Part shown: positions 21,027 through 33,272 of the stretch, piece after piece
Numbering within the stretch: position 1 is the first letter of the stretch
Layout: each line of letters starts with the position of its first letter
NCBI RefSeq assembly: GCF_014356525.2
Contig: NC_052506.1
Coordinates: forward strand, 18,317,916-18,381,915
Length of the DNA stretch: 64,000 nucleotides
DNA from: Nilaparvata lugens
Taxonomy: Eukaryota; Arthropoda; Insecta; Hemiptera; Delphacidae
Direction of reading: 5' to 3'
Program-made: the position numbers and the translations under genes
The notes under the pieces: generated by a model
The model's database searches: none
The model's input: only the letters and a program-made list of their open reading frames with translations
What the model was told of the DNA's origin: nothing

Positions 21027-24000
21027 TAAAATTATGAAATTAAATATTACCTATTACATTTTTCATTGACGAAATTTCATAAACAGAAAAAGATTGATAA
21101 GAGTAACATATACAGATTCAAGAATTGAAATATGAATAAATTCTTGAGATTGCACGAGTGAAATATATTTTGTATATACTTATTGTAAAAAATAATGGTA
21201 GCTTCTCATATAAAAAAAAAAATTACCGAGGAACAGAAACCAGCCGATTCCCCAATGACCATCAAAAAGAATATAGTAATGAAGATATGTAAATCTATAA
21301 ACGATTAAATAAAGTGTGTGGTAAATATAAAGAGAAGAAAGGTAAGTTATGAAAATTTATAATCTCAAAAATGAAAAAAAATCTATGTATGTATAAGAAA
21401 AGCTATCAAATTAATAGAGATGATCTTAGTGCCAATAAACAGACTGAAGCAGGCTTTCTGACGACTCCCAGCCCAGGCGGTATAGCCACCCCTCCATCTT
21501 ACGCTTGAATGCAGACACACTGCATTCATCCATATCAGTTCTTATCTCAGGGGGCAAATTACGATAGACCATTTGAGCCAAATAAAAAGGTGTCCTCAGC
21601 TCCACTCCATGAACCACCTGCGGCGTCGCAAAACCGAAGTTAGCTCTATACTGTGTAGGATAGGTATGTAAAATATCTGATAAAATTTTAAGTTTATTAG
21701 TTTTTAGGTAGATCAATAAAGATTTAATGTACAATTGCCTTACATTTGAAACTGTAAATTCTGTAAAAAGTTGTGCTGTTGGATATCGGCATTCCTTATT
21801 TAAAACAGTTTTGATAATTTGTCTCTGCGACACCGCAAGCGGTTCAAGGAGGGTAGCAGGAAGGCCTCCCCAAACCAGTATGCCATACTGTATAATAGAC
21901 TGGACGTATGCGTAATAGACTGTCTTACACTGCTTCTTGGTCAAAACTTGACTCAACTGGGAAAAAGCATACAGTAGCCTTCTAAGTCGCTGCTTCACCA
22001 ACTGGATGTGCGGACTCCAGCTTAAGGTGTTATCAATTGTTATCCCAAGGTACTTATATTGATTAACTCTTTCTAAGTTTTGACAGTTGCAGGAAATTGA
22101 AGTAGAGTCCCCACATGAGTGAAGTTTCAGGTCTTTGTGTCCTGGATCTTGCTGATTACGGGTTACTATAGGCATGTACTTGGTCTTGCTGATATTGACA
22201 GTCAAAGAGTTGTGGTCAAACCAGGCCTTAATTCTAGACAAGTCAGCTGTAGCGTTCCTGTATGCATCGTCCCATAATTTACCAGTTGAGACCACAGCCG
22301 TATCATCAGCAAATAAAAAAAGTTTACTTTTGATGCTCAGCAGTGGTAGATTATTAACATATATCAGGAAGAGAATAGGCCCAAGAGTACTCCCCTGCAC
22401 AACCCCGTAATCAACTTGCTCCAGGCCACTCAAACTATCATTGATCTGAACATATTGAACTCTGTCTTTCAGGTAGCTCCTGAACCACTGTAAAGCTGGT
22501 TGTTTGATACCCATCATCTCCAGTTTTGTCAAGAGCTTCTCCCTGTTGACTGAATCAAATGCTTTTGCTAGGTCAAGATAGGTAATAATTACTTTGTTCC
22601 TCGTTTTTATATTATCTGCAATATATTTAGATAAATCAAATAATGCATCAGAAGAATTTTTTGATTTCTGAAAACCGTATTGTGAGGTGGATAGAAGGTT
22701 ATGTCTGTTCAAGTACTGCATTAATTGTATCTTTATGCATCTTTCAAGGATTTTTGAAAGTATAGACAATAGTGAAATGGGACGATAATTGGTGTAATTA
22801 TTTTTTGTGTCTGATTTATAAATTGGAATTACTTTTGAAATTTTCAGAATGTCTGGAAATTCACTTGCCTGGAAGCTCAAGTTTACTAAATGTTGAATAG
22901 GGTGTAGGAGGATGTGAACATTTTCTTTGATTACCCTAGCAGGTATACTATCGTGGCCTGGGGCGCTATTACCTCTCATGCTATCAATTACGTTCTTAAG
23001 CTCATCTTGTGTAACAGGCTGGAATTCAAATAGGGACTCGATAGCATGATCAGAATCATTTATTTCTGGCTCACCCATAGGAGTTAGCAAGTCGGCCAAA
23101 CTCTTCCCCACTGAGGCGAAAAACTTATTGAAATTGATGCTAACATCGGTAGCATTCTGTTGAGTCCGCCCATCCTGCGCGAAAACATCGACCGGAAATG
23201 GTAGCTTTTTATTAGGTTTACCAGAAACTTCATTTACAGTTGACCAAAACTTCTTGGGATTGTTTGAGACTTCGTCTAATTTGTTTTTATAATAATTGAA
23301 TTTAGCTTGTTTAATCAGGGAGTGTAATCTATTTCGGTATTGTAAGAATTCATTTTTCAGGTTAGCATTGAAAGGTTGTTTGTTCAATCTCTTTTTTAAT
23401 TTGTCCCTATGCCTGATTGATTGTATTAAGCCTATGCTAATCCAAGGCTTCAACTTATTATTTCTTGCATTTACATGAATTATTCTAGTATTTAATTTTA
23501 TTGTATTCTGAAGAGTTTCTATAAAAAGGAGTGTTGCAACACTCACATCAGATTCATCACAGATGGAGTCCCAATTCTGCACTGAGAGAGTATTTTGAAT
23601 TCCTGTCCAATCTACCTTTGAGAAATACTGATCTTTATTTGTGGTTTTTACATCCTTATTTGATAGAATACTCAAACATATGGCATAATGGTCGGACACA
23701 GCAGTTTGGAGAATAGCAGCTGAGGCATTAAATGATAGTGGCAATTTAACAAAAAAATGGTCTATGCAAGTGTTGCTGGCCGGCCTTGTCACCTTGTCTA
23801 TGCATGCTGTTAGTCCTGCTTCATTCATCACGTCAATGAATTTTTCCTCTATGGAACCTGGGACAACGTTCATGATATTGCAGTTTAGATCTCCAGCAAG
23901 TATTTGCATTACCCCATTCCTTGACTCTTTGAGATAATTATCTAGAGCATTCAAGAAAAGAGGTAAGCTGGAGTTGGGACAGCAAGGACTTCACAGAGTG

Positions 24001-24500
24001 TTCCCTTCCAGTCAAAGTTTATCGATAGACAGGTGGCCAGACCGCCCAGCTGAAGCTCTCTGCAAGTTACTGAGAGATCACAATCGATGTATACGACCAC
24101 ACCATCGCACTGGTTGAGGCTATTATACGACCTGAGGAGCGTATACCCCGGGATTTCCAAGAGGTCACTCTCGTCATTTAGCCATGCCTCAGTCAATATT
24201 ATGCAACTAAAACGATGTTTGAGGCTCTGTAGAATAATTGTAAACTCATCTATATTTCTTCTATAACTTCTAATGTTTTGGTGGATCACTGAGAAACCGG
24301 CATAGTCTCTGTTTTCAGAAAAACTAAATGTAGAATAATTTAAAGAAAAATCATTAATATCTGCATACTCCGTGCATTCAATTGGAGACGCATCAATTGG
24401 CGCCATAAAATCGCTCATTACTCTTATCTCTTATAAATACATAAGAAGCAAGCCGAGCCGCCTGGTGCACTCAGAATCTATACGAGAGACAAGACATGCT
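20805..24500 (-). mobile_element. Jockey/CR1-like LINE on the minus strand
   Basis: The 3' tail (on the minus strand, repeats of TTTGAA) is at 20810-20830 and, through the duplication, also at 18065-18085. The 3' UTR covers 20830-21425, the coding region 21426-24418, and a short 5' UTR lies above 24418. The exact 5' end is not clear. The element was inserted directly beside the right end of E2. Confidence 0.75.
21426..24418 (-). pseudogene. LINE endonuclease-reverse transcriptase with one frameshift
   Basis: Two ORFs make one protein: 155 codons (24418-23951) with the start of the endonuclease (HQNIRS, LTEAWLNDES), and 842 codons (23954-21426) with the rest of it (LAGDLNCNI, CIDHFF, SDHYAI) and the RT. 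RT landmarks are NYRPISLLS, YGFQKSKNSS, YLDLAKAFDSV, GVVQGSTLGP and FADDTAVV near residue 548 of the second ORF. The break near 23953-23990 removes a few bases inside the endonuclease, between its AV and PN residues. Protein architecture (single ORF, EN then RT) fits Jockey/CR1-group LINEs. Otherwise well preserved, hence fairly young but unable to retrotranspose without help. Confidence 0.85.
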
Positions 24501-26215
24501 ATTTTGTTAAAGAAAACTTAAGATATAACATTAAACACAATCGTAATAACTATACGTACACACCTGTATCAATACAGAATCAATAATATAATTATAAGCA
24601 TAGAGATTCAATAAATATTTATGCATTATTATAAAGCCTAGTAGTAGTAAAGTAATAGCCCATTTATAGCTAGTCAATCACTCATCATTAATCTACTCTT
24701 CGACTCATAAATACAGACTAGCCTATAGGCGGCTATAGTTGTATAAGTTATAGTTGAATGTTAAAAAGGAGCGTAATAGATATAAATAAAATGAATGAAA
24801 TAAATAAATATTATTTTAAAGACCGTTAGTAATAATTATATATTGGAATAAAATGCGTTTTATTAAATAATAATTTGAAAAAAAATAAAAAATAAATATT
24901 TTTCTTTTAATAAGAGATGAAATAATTGCATTTAAAAAACTAAGGTTGTCAGGAGTAAGAAAATATTATTGGTTTGAGAGAATAATGAAAATCAGTTTAT
25001 AATAAATAGACTAAGTCTAATAATTGTCATTCGACTAACGCTTCTATTAGTCAACCATCATTAATATAATCATAGCAGATATCGTTAATGTAAGAATAAT
25101 ATATCGTTAGTAGAAGAGTCATCAATTAAATCTGGGAATCATAGCGGATTTACAATCTTGCTGGTTTGATAGTTAAATCCCTTCAACTATAATAGATATA
25201 GGCCAAATGAATTAATAGCGATACTCTGAAGAGCTAGATTATTCTTACTACTGTAGCCTACCTAATCAACTAATCACTTTTCCTTTCAATTTTATTGTGG
25301 AAAAACTTTGGAAACTATTGAAAACTCCAATTATATACGGTACGGAAGAAAACTTGATTGAAAGGGATTATTCAGTGTAGTTGATAAATTACCAACGAAA
25401 TAACGTGCCAATGAGATTATTGCATGTATTACTCTACTTTGGTCTATCGAATTGATGATAATGATATAATACTGTGATGTGTCCCAGAAGGTAAGTTATC
25501 AGTAAATACGTTAATGAAGAGTAGGCTGTATGATGTATTTCTCATTCTCAAGAGTAGTGGAAGAATCAGTTTGAGGTGGAAGTTTTGTAATGTAATCTTA
25601 TCATGGCGTATTAATGATAAAAGACGATTGACCTAATCGATATAATGGCATTTAATATAAGAGTCGATTCACTAGGCTTGTATACCGTTCTATCCTTCTT
25701 CATATAGATAGTGTTATTATGAATGGTGATAAGACTACCGAGCAAAACACCATTCATCTGAGTTCTTTTCTACAGTCTAGGGAATCAGTTCAGAACAGGA
25801 ATTGCTTCAATCGCTTCAGAAACACTATCTAGATTGTGTGGAATACTCGGAAAACCAATACATATTTTGATAATAAAAATATAATACTCAAACCAAGTGG
25901 ATGATAGAAAAATGAATTAAGTAGGTATATGGAAATATTTCCTGTTGAGTCTCTATTATTAGTCAGGCTATGGAAATTGAAATATCCAATCTTTCTTGCA
26001 AGTAGTTGCGCTTTCTTTCTGACAACATGAGAATAAACAATTTTAATTGAATATTATATACATTTATTTCTGTCTCTATTTTTATTTAGGTTATCGAAAT
26101 TGATATTTTCAATCTCTCTTGCGAGTTATGCATATTTTCTAACAACATGCAAATAAACTTATTGAAAAACATATATATTCCTCTATTTTAAATTAAATAA
26201 ATAAATGTAAATGTA
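24501..26215. other. AT-rich stretch, no gene seen
   Basis: No supported ORF. A diverged direct repeat of about 75 bp occurs at 25972-26040 and 26092-26155 (GGCTATGGAAATTGA-like and GGTTATCGAAATTGA-like). Confidence 0.55.
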
Positions 26216-26216
26216 A

Positions 26217-26300
26217 AGGTATAGTAAGGTGATTTCTTACCTATATGATTGACATAGATGTTTGCCATAATAAATGCCTTGATGTTTGTATAATAAAAAA
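26217..26300. mobile_element. Scrap of the E1/E2 family
   Basis: An E-type right terminus (TATAGTAAGGTGATTTCTTA and on to ATATGA at 26250) joined directly to the 50 bp that in E1 follow the downstream ORF (13685-13735). This is either an almost completely deleted copy or an old insertion boundary. Confidence 0.55.
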
Positions 26301-26302
26301 AT

Positions 26303-26575
26303 AAATTCACACCTGGACTATTGTATCTATTGCATATAAAAAGATTAATAGAAGCATTGAGTTCCCGGGAAATTGATATAGATAATTTGCACCGCATATC
26401 CTGTTTCAATTTTGATAAGAGTGAAAGGAATAAACACTTCGTAATAGAACAAATTCACATCTGGACTATGGTATCTATTTCATATAAAAAATAGAAGAAT
26501 AGAGTTCGCGGGAAATGATTTACACCGCATATATCCTGCTTTTATTTTGATTAGAATGGAAGGAATGGAGGAAAC
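26303..26575. repeat. Tandem duplication of about 145 bp
   Basis: Two diverged units, each starting AAATTCACA(C/T)CTGGACTA and containing GTTC(C/G)CGGGAAAT and CACCGCATAT. Confidence 0.75.
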
Positions 26576-26812
26576 ATTGTTTTGTGTGAATGAGATAATA
26601 GGATGTTTTTCCTAATCATAGGAAAAAATTGTTTGGAAATCATTGAATGGAAAGGATATGTGGTCAAGAAGTGGAGCAATTTCTAGAACAGGAAACCATA
26701 AACAGCTTTACTCACAAACTTATTATTTATATACTTTTCTCATTGGAAATATACATAATTTGAATAAAAGATTAGTCTGAATATCAGTTTGAATAGCAGG
26801 TTATTCTTCTTT

Positions 26813-26930
26813 CCATTTGGATTTTACTCGGAACCATGAGAATTTACTTAGTCCTCAATAAGTATATATTCTGGTGTATTCTTATTGAGGACTAAGTCAA
26901 TACTCATGGTTCCGAACAAGATCCAAATCG
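26813..26930. repeat. Foldback element
   Basis: Arms of about 50 nt (26813-26862 and 26881-26930), including CTTAGTCCTCAATAAG and its complement, with an 18-nt loop. Confidence 0.85.
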
Positions 26931-27700
26931 AGGAGTGATTAATTTTATTAATTCCTTTATTATTTATGTAATTATATGTTTTATTCAAGTACTATTTTTC
27001 ATACATAAAAATATACTGTAAAAATCTGGTCTGGCGCACTCACACAACTTTCCTTACCGTTATGAAAATTGATCAACTGGCGCTAGGCCCTCGCATATCA
27101 AATCTACTATTCTAAGATCTGAGCCAGCTGGTGACAGGACAATAGCGCTGCAGACACACGAAGTCTGCTATCTCTTCATAGTGAATGATTTAACACGTTG
27201 GCGGTTTTGAGGGACATCCATGACCCTCAGGTTCCTCAAATCAGCTGGTTAAAATTAAGTTGATCTAATTAATGACAAGAGAAAAATTATAACTATACTT
27301 ACATCATTTCCATGTGTACATTTCATTTAGATATTCTATTTCTCAATTAATCAAATCTGAGGTCAATTTGACCCTCAAAACCTGAGAGGCATGTTTTCAA
27401 ACTGAGGGTCATAAAATCCCCTCAAATTTTGGACTTTCTATTCACAAAGTAGGAGGTTATACCAAATAAAAACGATATCTTGAGAATAAAATATTTATTG
27501 AATTATTTTAAAAAAATATGATAATACGTAATAATGATAGTAAGATAAGATAAGATAATTAATTTTTTTTTTGAAAAAAGAATGCAAAAACAATTATTAC
27601 ACATGATGCTTTATCATGAAACATTTGAGGCACATTTGCATTGCACATTTCCTACAATAAGAATATATTTTTGGTGTCTTTTTTTGTGCTAATGGCAATG
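26931..27700. other. No gene seen
   Basis: 27025-27260 is less AT-rich (CTGGCGCACTCACACAACTT and following) and looks like part of a dispersed repeat, but I cannot delimit it. Confidence 0.4.
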
Positions 27701-28160
27701 ATGGTTTATTTCTTTATTATCATATATTACAAATGGTAATACATTCGATATTAACTGATTGGTGTGATGAGGGGCTACTGCCAAATTGAAGCCGTCTTGG
27801 CCTCAGCCGGTGGGATGCCTGGCGGCGGTGGGGCGACCGGTGGCGGCCGGACGACCGGCGGCGGGTGACTGGCAGTGGTGGGGCGACCGGCGGCAGCCGG
27901 ACGACCGGTACCGGCCGGGCGACCGGTGGCGGGGCGACCGGTGGCGGGGCGACCGGTGGCGGGGCGACCGGTGGCGGCCGGACGACCGGCGGTGGGGTGA
28001 CTGGCAGTGGTGGGCCAGTCTACCCACTACATACAAAAAATATATCCTCTGGTTCTGTTGATACTGACCTTTAATACTTACCTTTACTGCCTTTGGATTC
28101 GAACCTGGTACCTCCGACTAGGAAAGCTGACATGCTAGCCACTACACCATAGAGGATTTA
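27701..28160 (-). mobile_element. tRNA-derived SINE, copy S2, with expanded GC-rich core
   Basis: Minus-strand counterpart of S1. Box A TGGTGTAGTGG is at 28139-28149 and a perfect box B GGTTCGAATCC at 28095-28105. The 3' end is the same AATAAAGAAATAAACC sequence. The core (27786-28015) has expanded into GCGACCGGTGGCGGG units of 15 bp, four nearly perfect at about 27918-27980. Confidence 0.75.
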
Positions 28161-28330
28161 TGTTTAGACTCAAATTATATAGAATATGATACTTCTTCCC
28201 ACTAATGATAACGAGAAATTGAGGAGTGAGTCATGATGGGGTGACATCATCATAGACCTGTTGAAACAGGAAAAATTATCCCCACCACCACCACTTTTCT
28301 CTGTTTGGTTGTCAGCTGAGAGGTATCATA
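28161..28330. repeat. Outer part of the inverted segment pair, right copy
   Basis: Matches about 16620-16820 in opposite orientation. It contains GACATCATCATAGACCTGTT followed by GAAACAGG, related to an inner part of the E1 terminal repeat (GACATCATACAGACTTGTTG) and to 29300-29326. Confidence 0.55.
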
Positions 28331-28399
28331 GGACCGATGATTATACAAGAGAAGAGAAGCTGTTTCATTTCTATATTCTTTTCAATAATTGAGATTTGA

Positions 28400-29258
28400 T
28401 AATAATAGAATATAGAATAGAATAGAATGTTTATTTTCGCCAAAATTACATAATAGTTATAAAACATGAATGATTTGGCACAGCCAGCAAAGTTAAACTT
28501 GTGCGCTAGCTGTGAGTTCATAAAGCAAACAGTACGAAGTAGCCTATAGCAATACTGAAAAATGGAAAAAATATATACCTATGTAATAAATATTATAGTA
28601 ATGCTTCTTATAAATAATACAATGATAAGAATTGAATAATTTCGTGTTAAAACCAATTATACAGGTGATAACCAAAAACAAGTCATACAGCCTACATTTA
28701 AATCTTCTAAATGCAATCTAATGAAGAAGAATACAATAAAAAATGAAATTTTCAGTTGTGAGCACATCCCAGTGCTTAATCAATTTTCATAAATAATACA
28801 AATGATAGAAAGACATTCAAAACTCAAAAGAATCATGAATAGATTTATTAACATTTAGGTATTGTAAAATATATATTCTGCTCAACCCATACATTTATTT
28901 CCTTCATAAGTGCTTTAGTAATTTCTGAATTAATTAGTTTTATCGGAATTTTGTTTGAAAATATATTGCAAAGATAGGTGAATTGGTGTCGAAAAACTAC
29001 TAGTTTTATTAAGTTGATATTGAAATTATTTAATGCTAATGAACGAGTTTGGTATGGTATATTTCTAATTTCTAGATTACTTCTATTCTTATTTAAGTGC
29101 AAAACAATCCTAGTTACATACATCTGTCTTAGTGTGGGAACACTTAATTCTTCAAAAATTTTCTTGCTTGGGTATCGTCTTGGTTTACCCAGTGCTGCCC
29201 TTATAAGATGCTTTTGTAGTGTGAAGACTTTATTGAAGTGACAATCATACTTGCACAT
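28400..29258 (-). pseudogene. LINE 3' fragment (RT C-terminal region)
   Basis: A 136-codon ORF (29258-28848) reading LQKHLIRAALG, then LPTLRQMY-like and VFRHQFTYL, resembles the region after the RT palm in Jockey/CR1-type elements. Downstream on the minus strand, a 400-bp UTR ends in an ATTCTATTCTATTCTAT tail at 28404-28430. It is 5'-truncated, so only the end of the element is present. Confidence 0.6.
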
Positions 29259-29379
29259 TTTCGTTATTATTCAACAACTTCCTTATCACTTGGCTATTAT
29301 GATGTCATACAGACCGGTTGAAACATGAAAACTTTCCTGTTGAGTCATAGTTGAAAAAATTTATTTCAACAAAAGAAAT

Positions 29380-29570
29380 CCATCGTGGTGTAATGGTTTA
29401 CAAACAATTACACCTTCACTCTACCTACCTACATTCCTTAACCAAACTTCTTACATCCCCATAGATACAATGAAGATTCGAACCCGGGTCCTTATGAATA
29501 ATTCAAACCCGAGTCCTCTAGAATGGAAAGCAGAAGTGCTAACCACTACACCAAGGTGGATATCTATTTA
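29380..29570 (-). mobile_element. tRNA-like SINE, copy S3
   Basis: Box A TGGTGTAGTGG at 29543-29553 and box B GGGTTCGAATC at 29475-29485 on the minus strand. A second, degenerate B-like GGGTTTGAAT lies between them. The plus strand start (GTGGTGTAATGG at 29389) is also box A-like, giving an inverted look. Confidence 0.55.
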
Positions 29571-30149
29571 CTTGTTGTTTATTATGTATACTTTAACAAC
29601 TATATCCAAGCTCATTGCCGCTTCTAGTGAGCTGTAAGTGAACACTGACTGAACAGTGTCTGAACACTGAACAGTGACTAACTGAATACTATTGGATACT
29701 GTTCTGGGAAATATAACTGAGAAAATATATCCCTTGTGATACAATGATTTGATCACACTCTAGAATTCATATCTGAAAGCATACATGCTACCCAGAGGAT
29801 ATCTCATTACTGTTTGGATATTTAAGCTCCTTGTATATTCTATAGAATGGTCACTTCTTCTTACATTACTTAATGTAGGTGAAGAGGATTTGAGGAATAA
29901 TAATCAGCAATTCATTGCTACTTTTATTGAACATATACTATTTTATTGAATATCAAAACGGCGGCCGTGTGTCCTAGGATACTTTTTCACAAAGAGAAGT
30001 GTGCGGCTGTGCTGCAATGTACTGAAACGCCGGGTCCTATAACTGAATGTGAGAGATGTGTCTTCTATTATAGCTCTTAACTGAACACTGATGGTCCTCC
30101 CACTGTTGTGAACACTATATATACACTCCAGAGTGGGTGGGAGACCTTC
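29571..30149. other. No gene seen
   Basis: 29630-29700 holds several copies of GAACACTGA-like words (an imperfect array). Nothing else recognisable. Confidence 0.5.
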
Positions 30150-30430
30150 TGATTTATTTTTATTTATTTTTGATTTTTCATTATTATTTTTTTTTTAATC
30201 TTTGATTTTTCATTATTAATTTTTTTTTAGGTTAGGTTAGGTTAGGATAGGTTAGGTTAGGTCGTCTTGGGTGACCTTGAGGTTAGGTTTGGTCGTCTTG
30301 GGTGACCTTGTGATTAGGTTTGGTCGACTTGGGTGACCTTGAGGTGAAGGAGGACTCTGGGACACTTGTGTCCCAGAGTCCTCCTTTTCATACTACTAGG
30401 AGTCTCTGACTCGATATTATTCTTGAGGAA
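30150..30430 (-). repeat. Inverted counterpart of 15870-16390, with TTAGG units
   Basis: From right to left it repeats the left-hand order: end of the FKPPYP-type reading (about 30345-30430, minus strand), then the minisatellite (30228-30345, three 32-bp units), then the T-rich tract (30150-30226). 30228-30263 is a nearly pure TTAGG run with one variant (GGATAGG). A palindrome GGACTCTGGGACACTTGTGT and complement spans 30349-30385. Confidence 0.7.
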
Positions 30431-31470
30431 AATCCTTGTAAAATCCTTTCCTACCTCGGCAGTAACATACTGTTGTCTTCCCGATATTATTCCACAGACT
30501 GTGTCTGTGAAAAATCCTTTCTATCCTCTCATAATAGTCGACATACTGACTATTAATTTAAAAGCGTTTCGGACGATTGAGAGTGATTTACATTCCCTTA
30601 AGGGCTGTTACAGATTAGCCCTTAATAACCGTCGCGCAGTTGCTAGACTGTCGCGAAAATCCTGCTTAGCAGTTTCCAGAATTGCTAAAGATCCTTTCAC
30701 AGCTACAGGCTCGCGATTCAGAAATCCCATACCTAGAACCCTATCCTCTAAACCTCAATTTCCCCATAGTTGAAATTTATACCCTGTATTTAGCTAGCAG
30801 GTCCAACTTGCTGAGAGCTAGATCGCGATTTTCAGATTGCTAATTATTGAATAAGCTCCCGTTAGTTGTAGGGAAGAATAATTCTATTGAAAAATCTCTA
30901 TCTCCCAGACCCGATAAAATAGTCTCAAACTCTACACCTCTATACCTCGAACTCTATACTCTGCATCCTGTACTCTATACCTCACACACTTTATCATTAA
31001 TATTAATCCAACACCGGGTGCGCAGATCCAGTCTGCACACCAACAGCCCTAACAAAACTCCATACCGCTCCTTATTGAACTCCGCCCTCAATCCTTCTTT
31101 CTATAACCCTTATCCCAGGCTTGCAGGTACAGCTTTGCTCGCCGTCAAATCGCAGTTGGTTCAGATTGCGTACTACTTAACAAATTCTGAATTATTGAAT
31201 ACCACTAAGATCCCCCAGTTTCCACCATACCTTTACCCCATAGCCCTCACTTTCAATCCTATAGTATTACCTATAGTATCCTATAGAAACCTCTTTCTGG
31301 GCTCGCAGATCCAGTCTGCCCGCCGTCAGCTCGCAGTTGGTTCAGACTGCGTACTACCTTTATAAATATAATTAGGATAGGGAGAGAAGTGTAGGTCCGG
31401 TATCTCCACCGGACACTGACCCCGACCCATATCCGGCTGTAGCTAGTCCGCGTCCTAGCAATACTTTGCA
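30431..31470. repeat. Imperfect tandem repeats of unknown origin
   Basis: Three related blocks near 31015, 31119 and 31300 share CGCAGATCCAGTCTGC-like sequence. The last two also share CGCAGTTGGTTCAGA followed by TGCGTACTAC, with a spacing of about 180 bp. Base composition is less AT-rich and CCTATA/CTCTATAC words are frequent. ORFs here (135 and 172 codons) have no recognisable motif. Confidence 0.5.
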
Positions 31471-32046
31471 AATATTAGATAAGGTGGAATAGGCGTATCT
31501 AATAAGACTTTATAGCATAAATATTCATGTAAAATTTCAGATCATTACATTTCGTTCTAGAGATAAAAATACCCAAGTGAACAAAACAAAATGGCAGCTA
31601 TAATGATAACCGCTGAGTTTTGGACATTTATAGACTGAAAATACGACATTTGTAGACTCCTATCATCCAGGAACAATACCCTAAAATGTTCGACACTACT
31701 TCTGAAACATACTGTATAGGCTATATAGGCTACTGTGAAGATAGGAATAATCAGACTATATAATTGTTCATAATCAATTACTGACAAGTGGATTATTCAG
31801 ATGTCTGGAGAAGCCGGTGAACAGGTGACACCAGATACTTGTGGATGAGAAAGTGCGTGAGGTCTACTGTTCACAGAACTACTAGTTCTAATGTGACATA
31901 AGAAATACAATATTGACAGAATCGTAGAATCTTATGAAATTGGCCACTCCACTAATTGCCAAGTGGTTGAAATAGATTTCATGTGTAATTCAAATGTGAA
32001 TAGTGGATATTACTATTGAAGAAATACAGTAGTATTGAAATTGAAA
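31471..32046. other. No gene seen
   Basis: No motif, repeat boundary or supported ORF recognised. Confidence 0.5.
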
Positions 32047-32754
32047 CTAAAGGTGCAATTCCTTAGAGGCGTCTTGAGAAGGGTGGTCAACGAGCGTCAA
32101 GTGATAACACGCGGGTCTAATAATCAAGAAAGCCCGAGTTCGAATCTCGACCGGGGCAGAAGTTTTATCACATACATACGGCCAACCCGACTTTTGGAGG
32201 AGACGATAAGCCGTCGGACCCGATTACCTAAAAAGTAGTCGTCATCTCTCATCATCATCATCATCCTTCTCGCTCACTACCCACGCACAAGCATAAAAGC
32301 TTATGTGGGCATCACCCTCAATATTATTATTATTAGCTCGAACCATGTCATTACAGCCGTCACAGCTAGAGCACATAACCTATGAAGAATTGATGATTCA
32401 TTAGATATGAATCGTAAAAGTAATAAAGTAGCAAACACTTCAAATTCATCTGGCGCCAGAAATAATGTTCATACAACATAAAAACCCAATAAGTCATCCA
32501 ATCTTCATTCTTTATTGATTCATACAATAAGTACATCATTAAAATGATAGATAAATAATGTCTTTTATTTTCACTTTATAACATTACAAAAAGTGATGTG
32601 GGGTAGGGAGAGAAAAAATAAGGTAGCCTTTTATAATCTAATGGATGAATAGGTTATGTGCTCTAGCCGTGACGGCTGTAACCACACGTCTCGACCTGCC
32701 TGCTTATAGCCGCGCGTTTCAAGCAGCGCGTCTCGACACGAATTGCACCTTTAG
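32047..32754. mobile_element. TIR element interrupted by a SINE
   Basis: Ends CTAAAGGTGCAATT and AATTGCACCTTTAG. Inner arm parts pair at 32355-32385 and 32649-32681 (GCCGTCAC(A/G)GCTAGAGCAC). The left arm is split by the SINE at 32070-32340. No transposase. Confidence 0.65.
32070..32340 (+). mobile_element. tRNA-derived SINE, copy S4
   Basis: Box B GAGTTCGAATCTC at 32136-32148, with a tRNA-like head TGGTCAACGAGCG before it. The body carries GACGATAAGCCGTCGGACCC, a block I associate with arthropod SINEs. The tail is CATCATCATCAT, then ATTATTATTATT. It differs from S1-S3. Confidence 0.6.
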
Positions 32755-32969
32755 GCTAGTCGCATATTGACACGCGCCGCGATGTGACACGACTTGACCC
32801 GAGTCTGATAGATGAATTTAATATCATATGATGATATTGTAATATTCACATTGAGACGAGTATAGCACGTGTTAACATTACAATTTGATCATATGATTAT
32901 CAACTAATCCAGCAGACTCAGTTCACGTCATGTCTCGTCGCGTCGCGTCTGAATATGCGACTAGCCTTA
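32752..32969. mobile_element. MITE with about 60-bp terminal inverted repeats
   Basis: Ends AGGCTAGTCGCATATT and AATATGCGACTAGCCT. The arms continue with CG-rich sequence (CGCGACGCGACGAGAC on one side). Non-coding. Confidence 0.8.
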
Positions 32970-33272
32970 AAGTGGCCACTGAAGATAGGATGAACATGTG
33001 TGTCAGTCGTCTGCATTGTTGTGTCATCACAGCCAAAGCCTTCAAACACATTGTTTCGAGGTTATGTTTTTGTATCTTTGATTTTTGGTATTTATTTTTT
33101 CTTAATGATTCGAAGTTAAATTATTTTTGTATTATTATATTTCGTGATTTTCGAGTGGTTTATTTATGTTATGTTTATTTTAACGATTTTATGTTGGAAG
33201 CATCACGCTGATGACTGAGCAGGATGAATATGTTCATCATGCATTTCCTGTCGTTAGTGGCCAGTCATTTTA
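32968..33272. mobile_element. MITE abutting the previous one
   Basis: Ends TAAAGTGGCCACTGAAGATA and, in complement, TCGTTAGTGGCCAGTCATTT. Non-coding; the 93-codon ORF across it has no support. Confidence 0.65.

Noticed and set aside
30366..31365. 135- and 172-codon plus ORFs
   Set aside because: No domain; they overlap degenerate tandem repeats and, at the left, the complement of a coding-like end.
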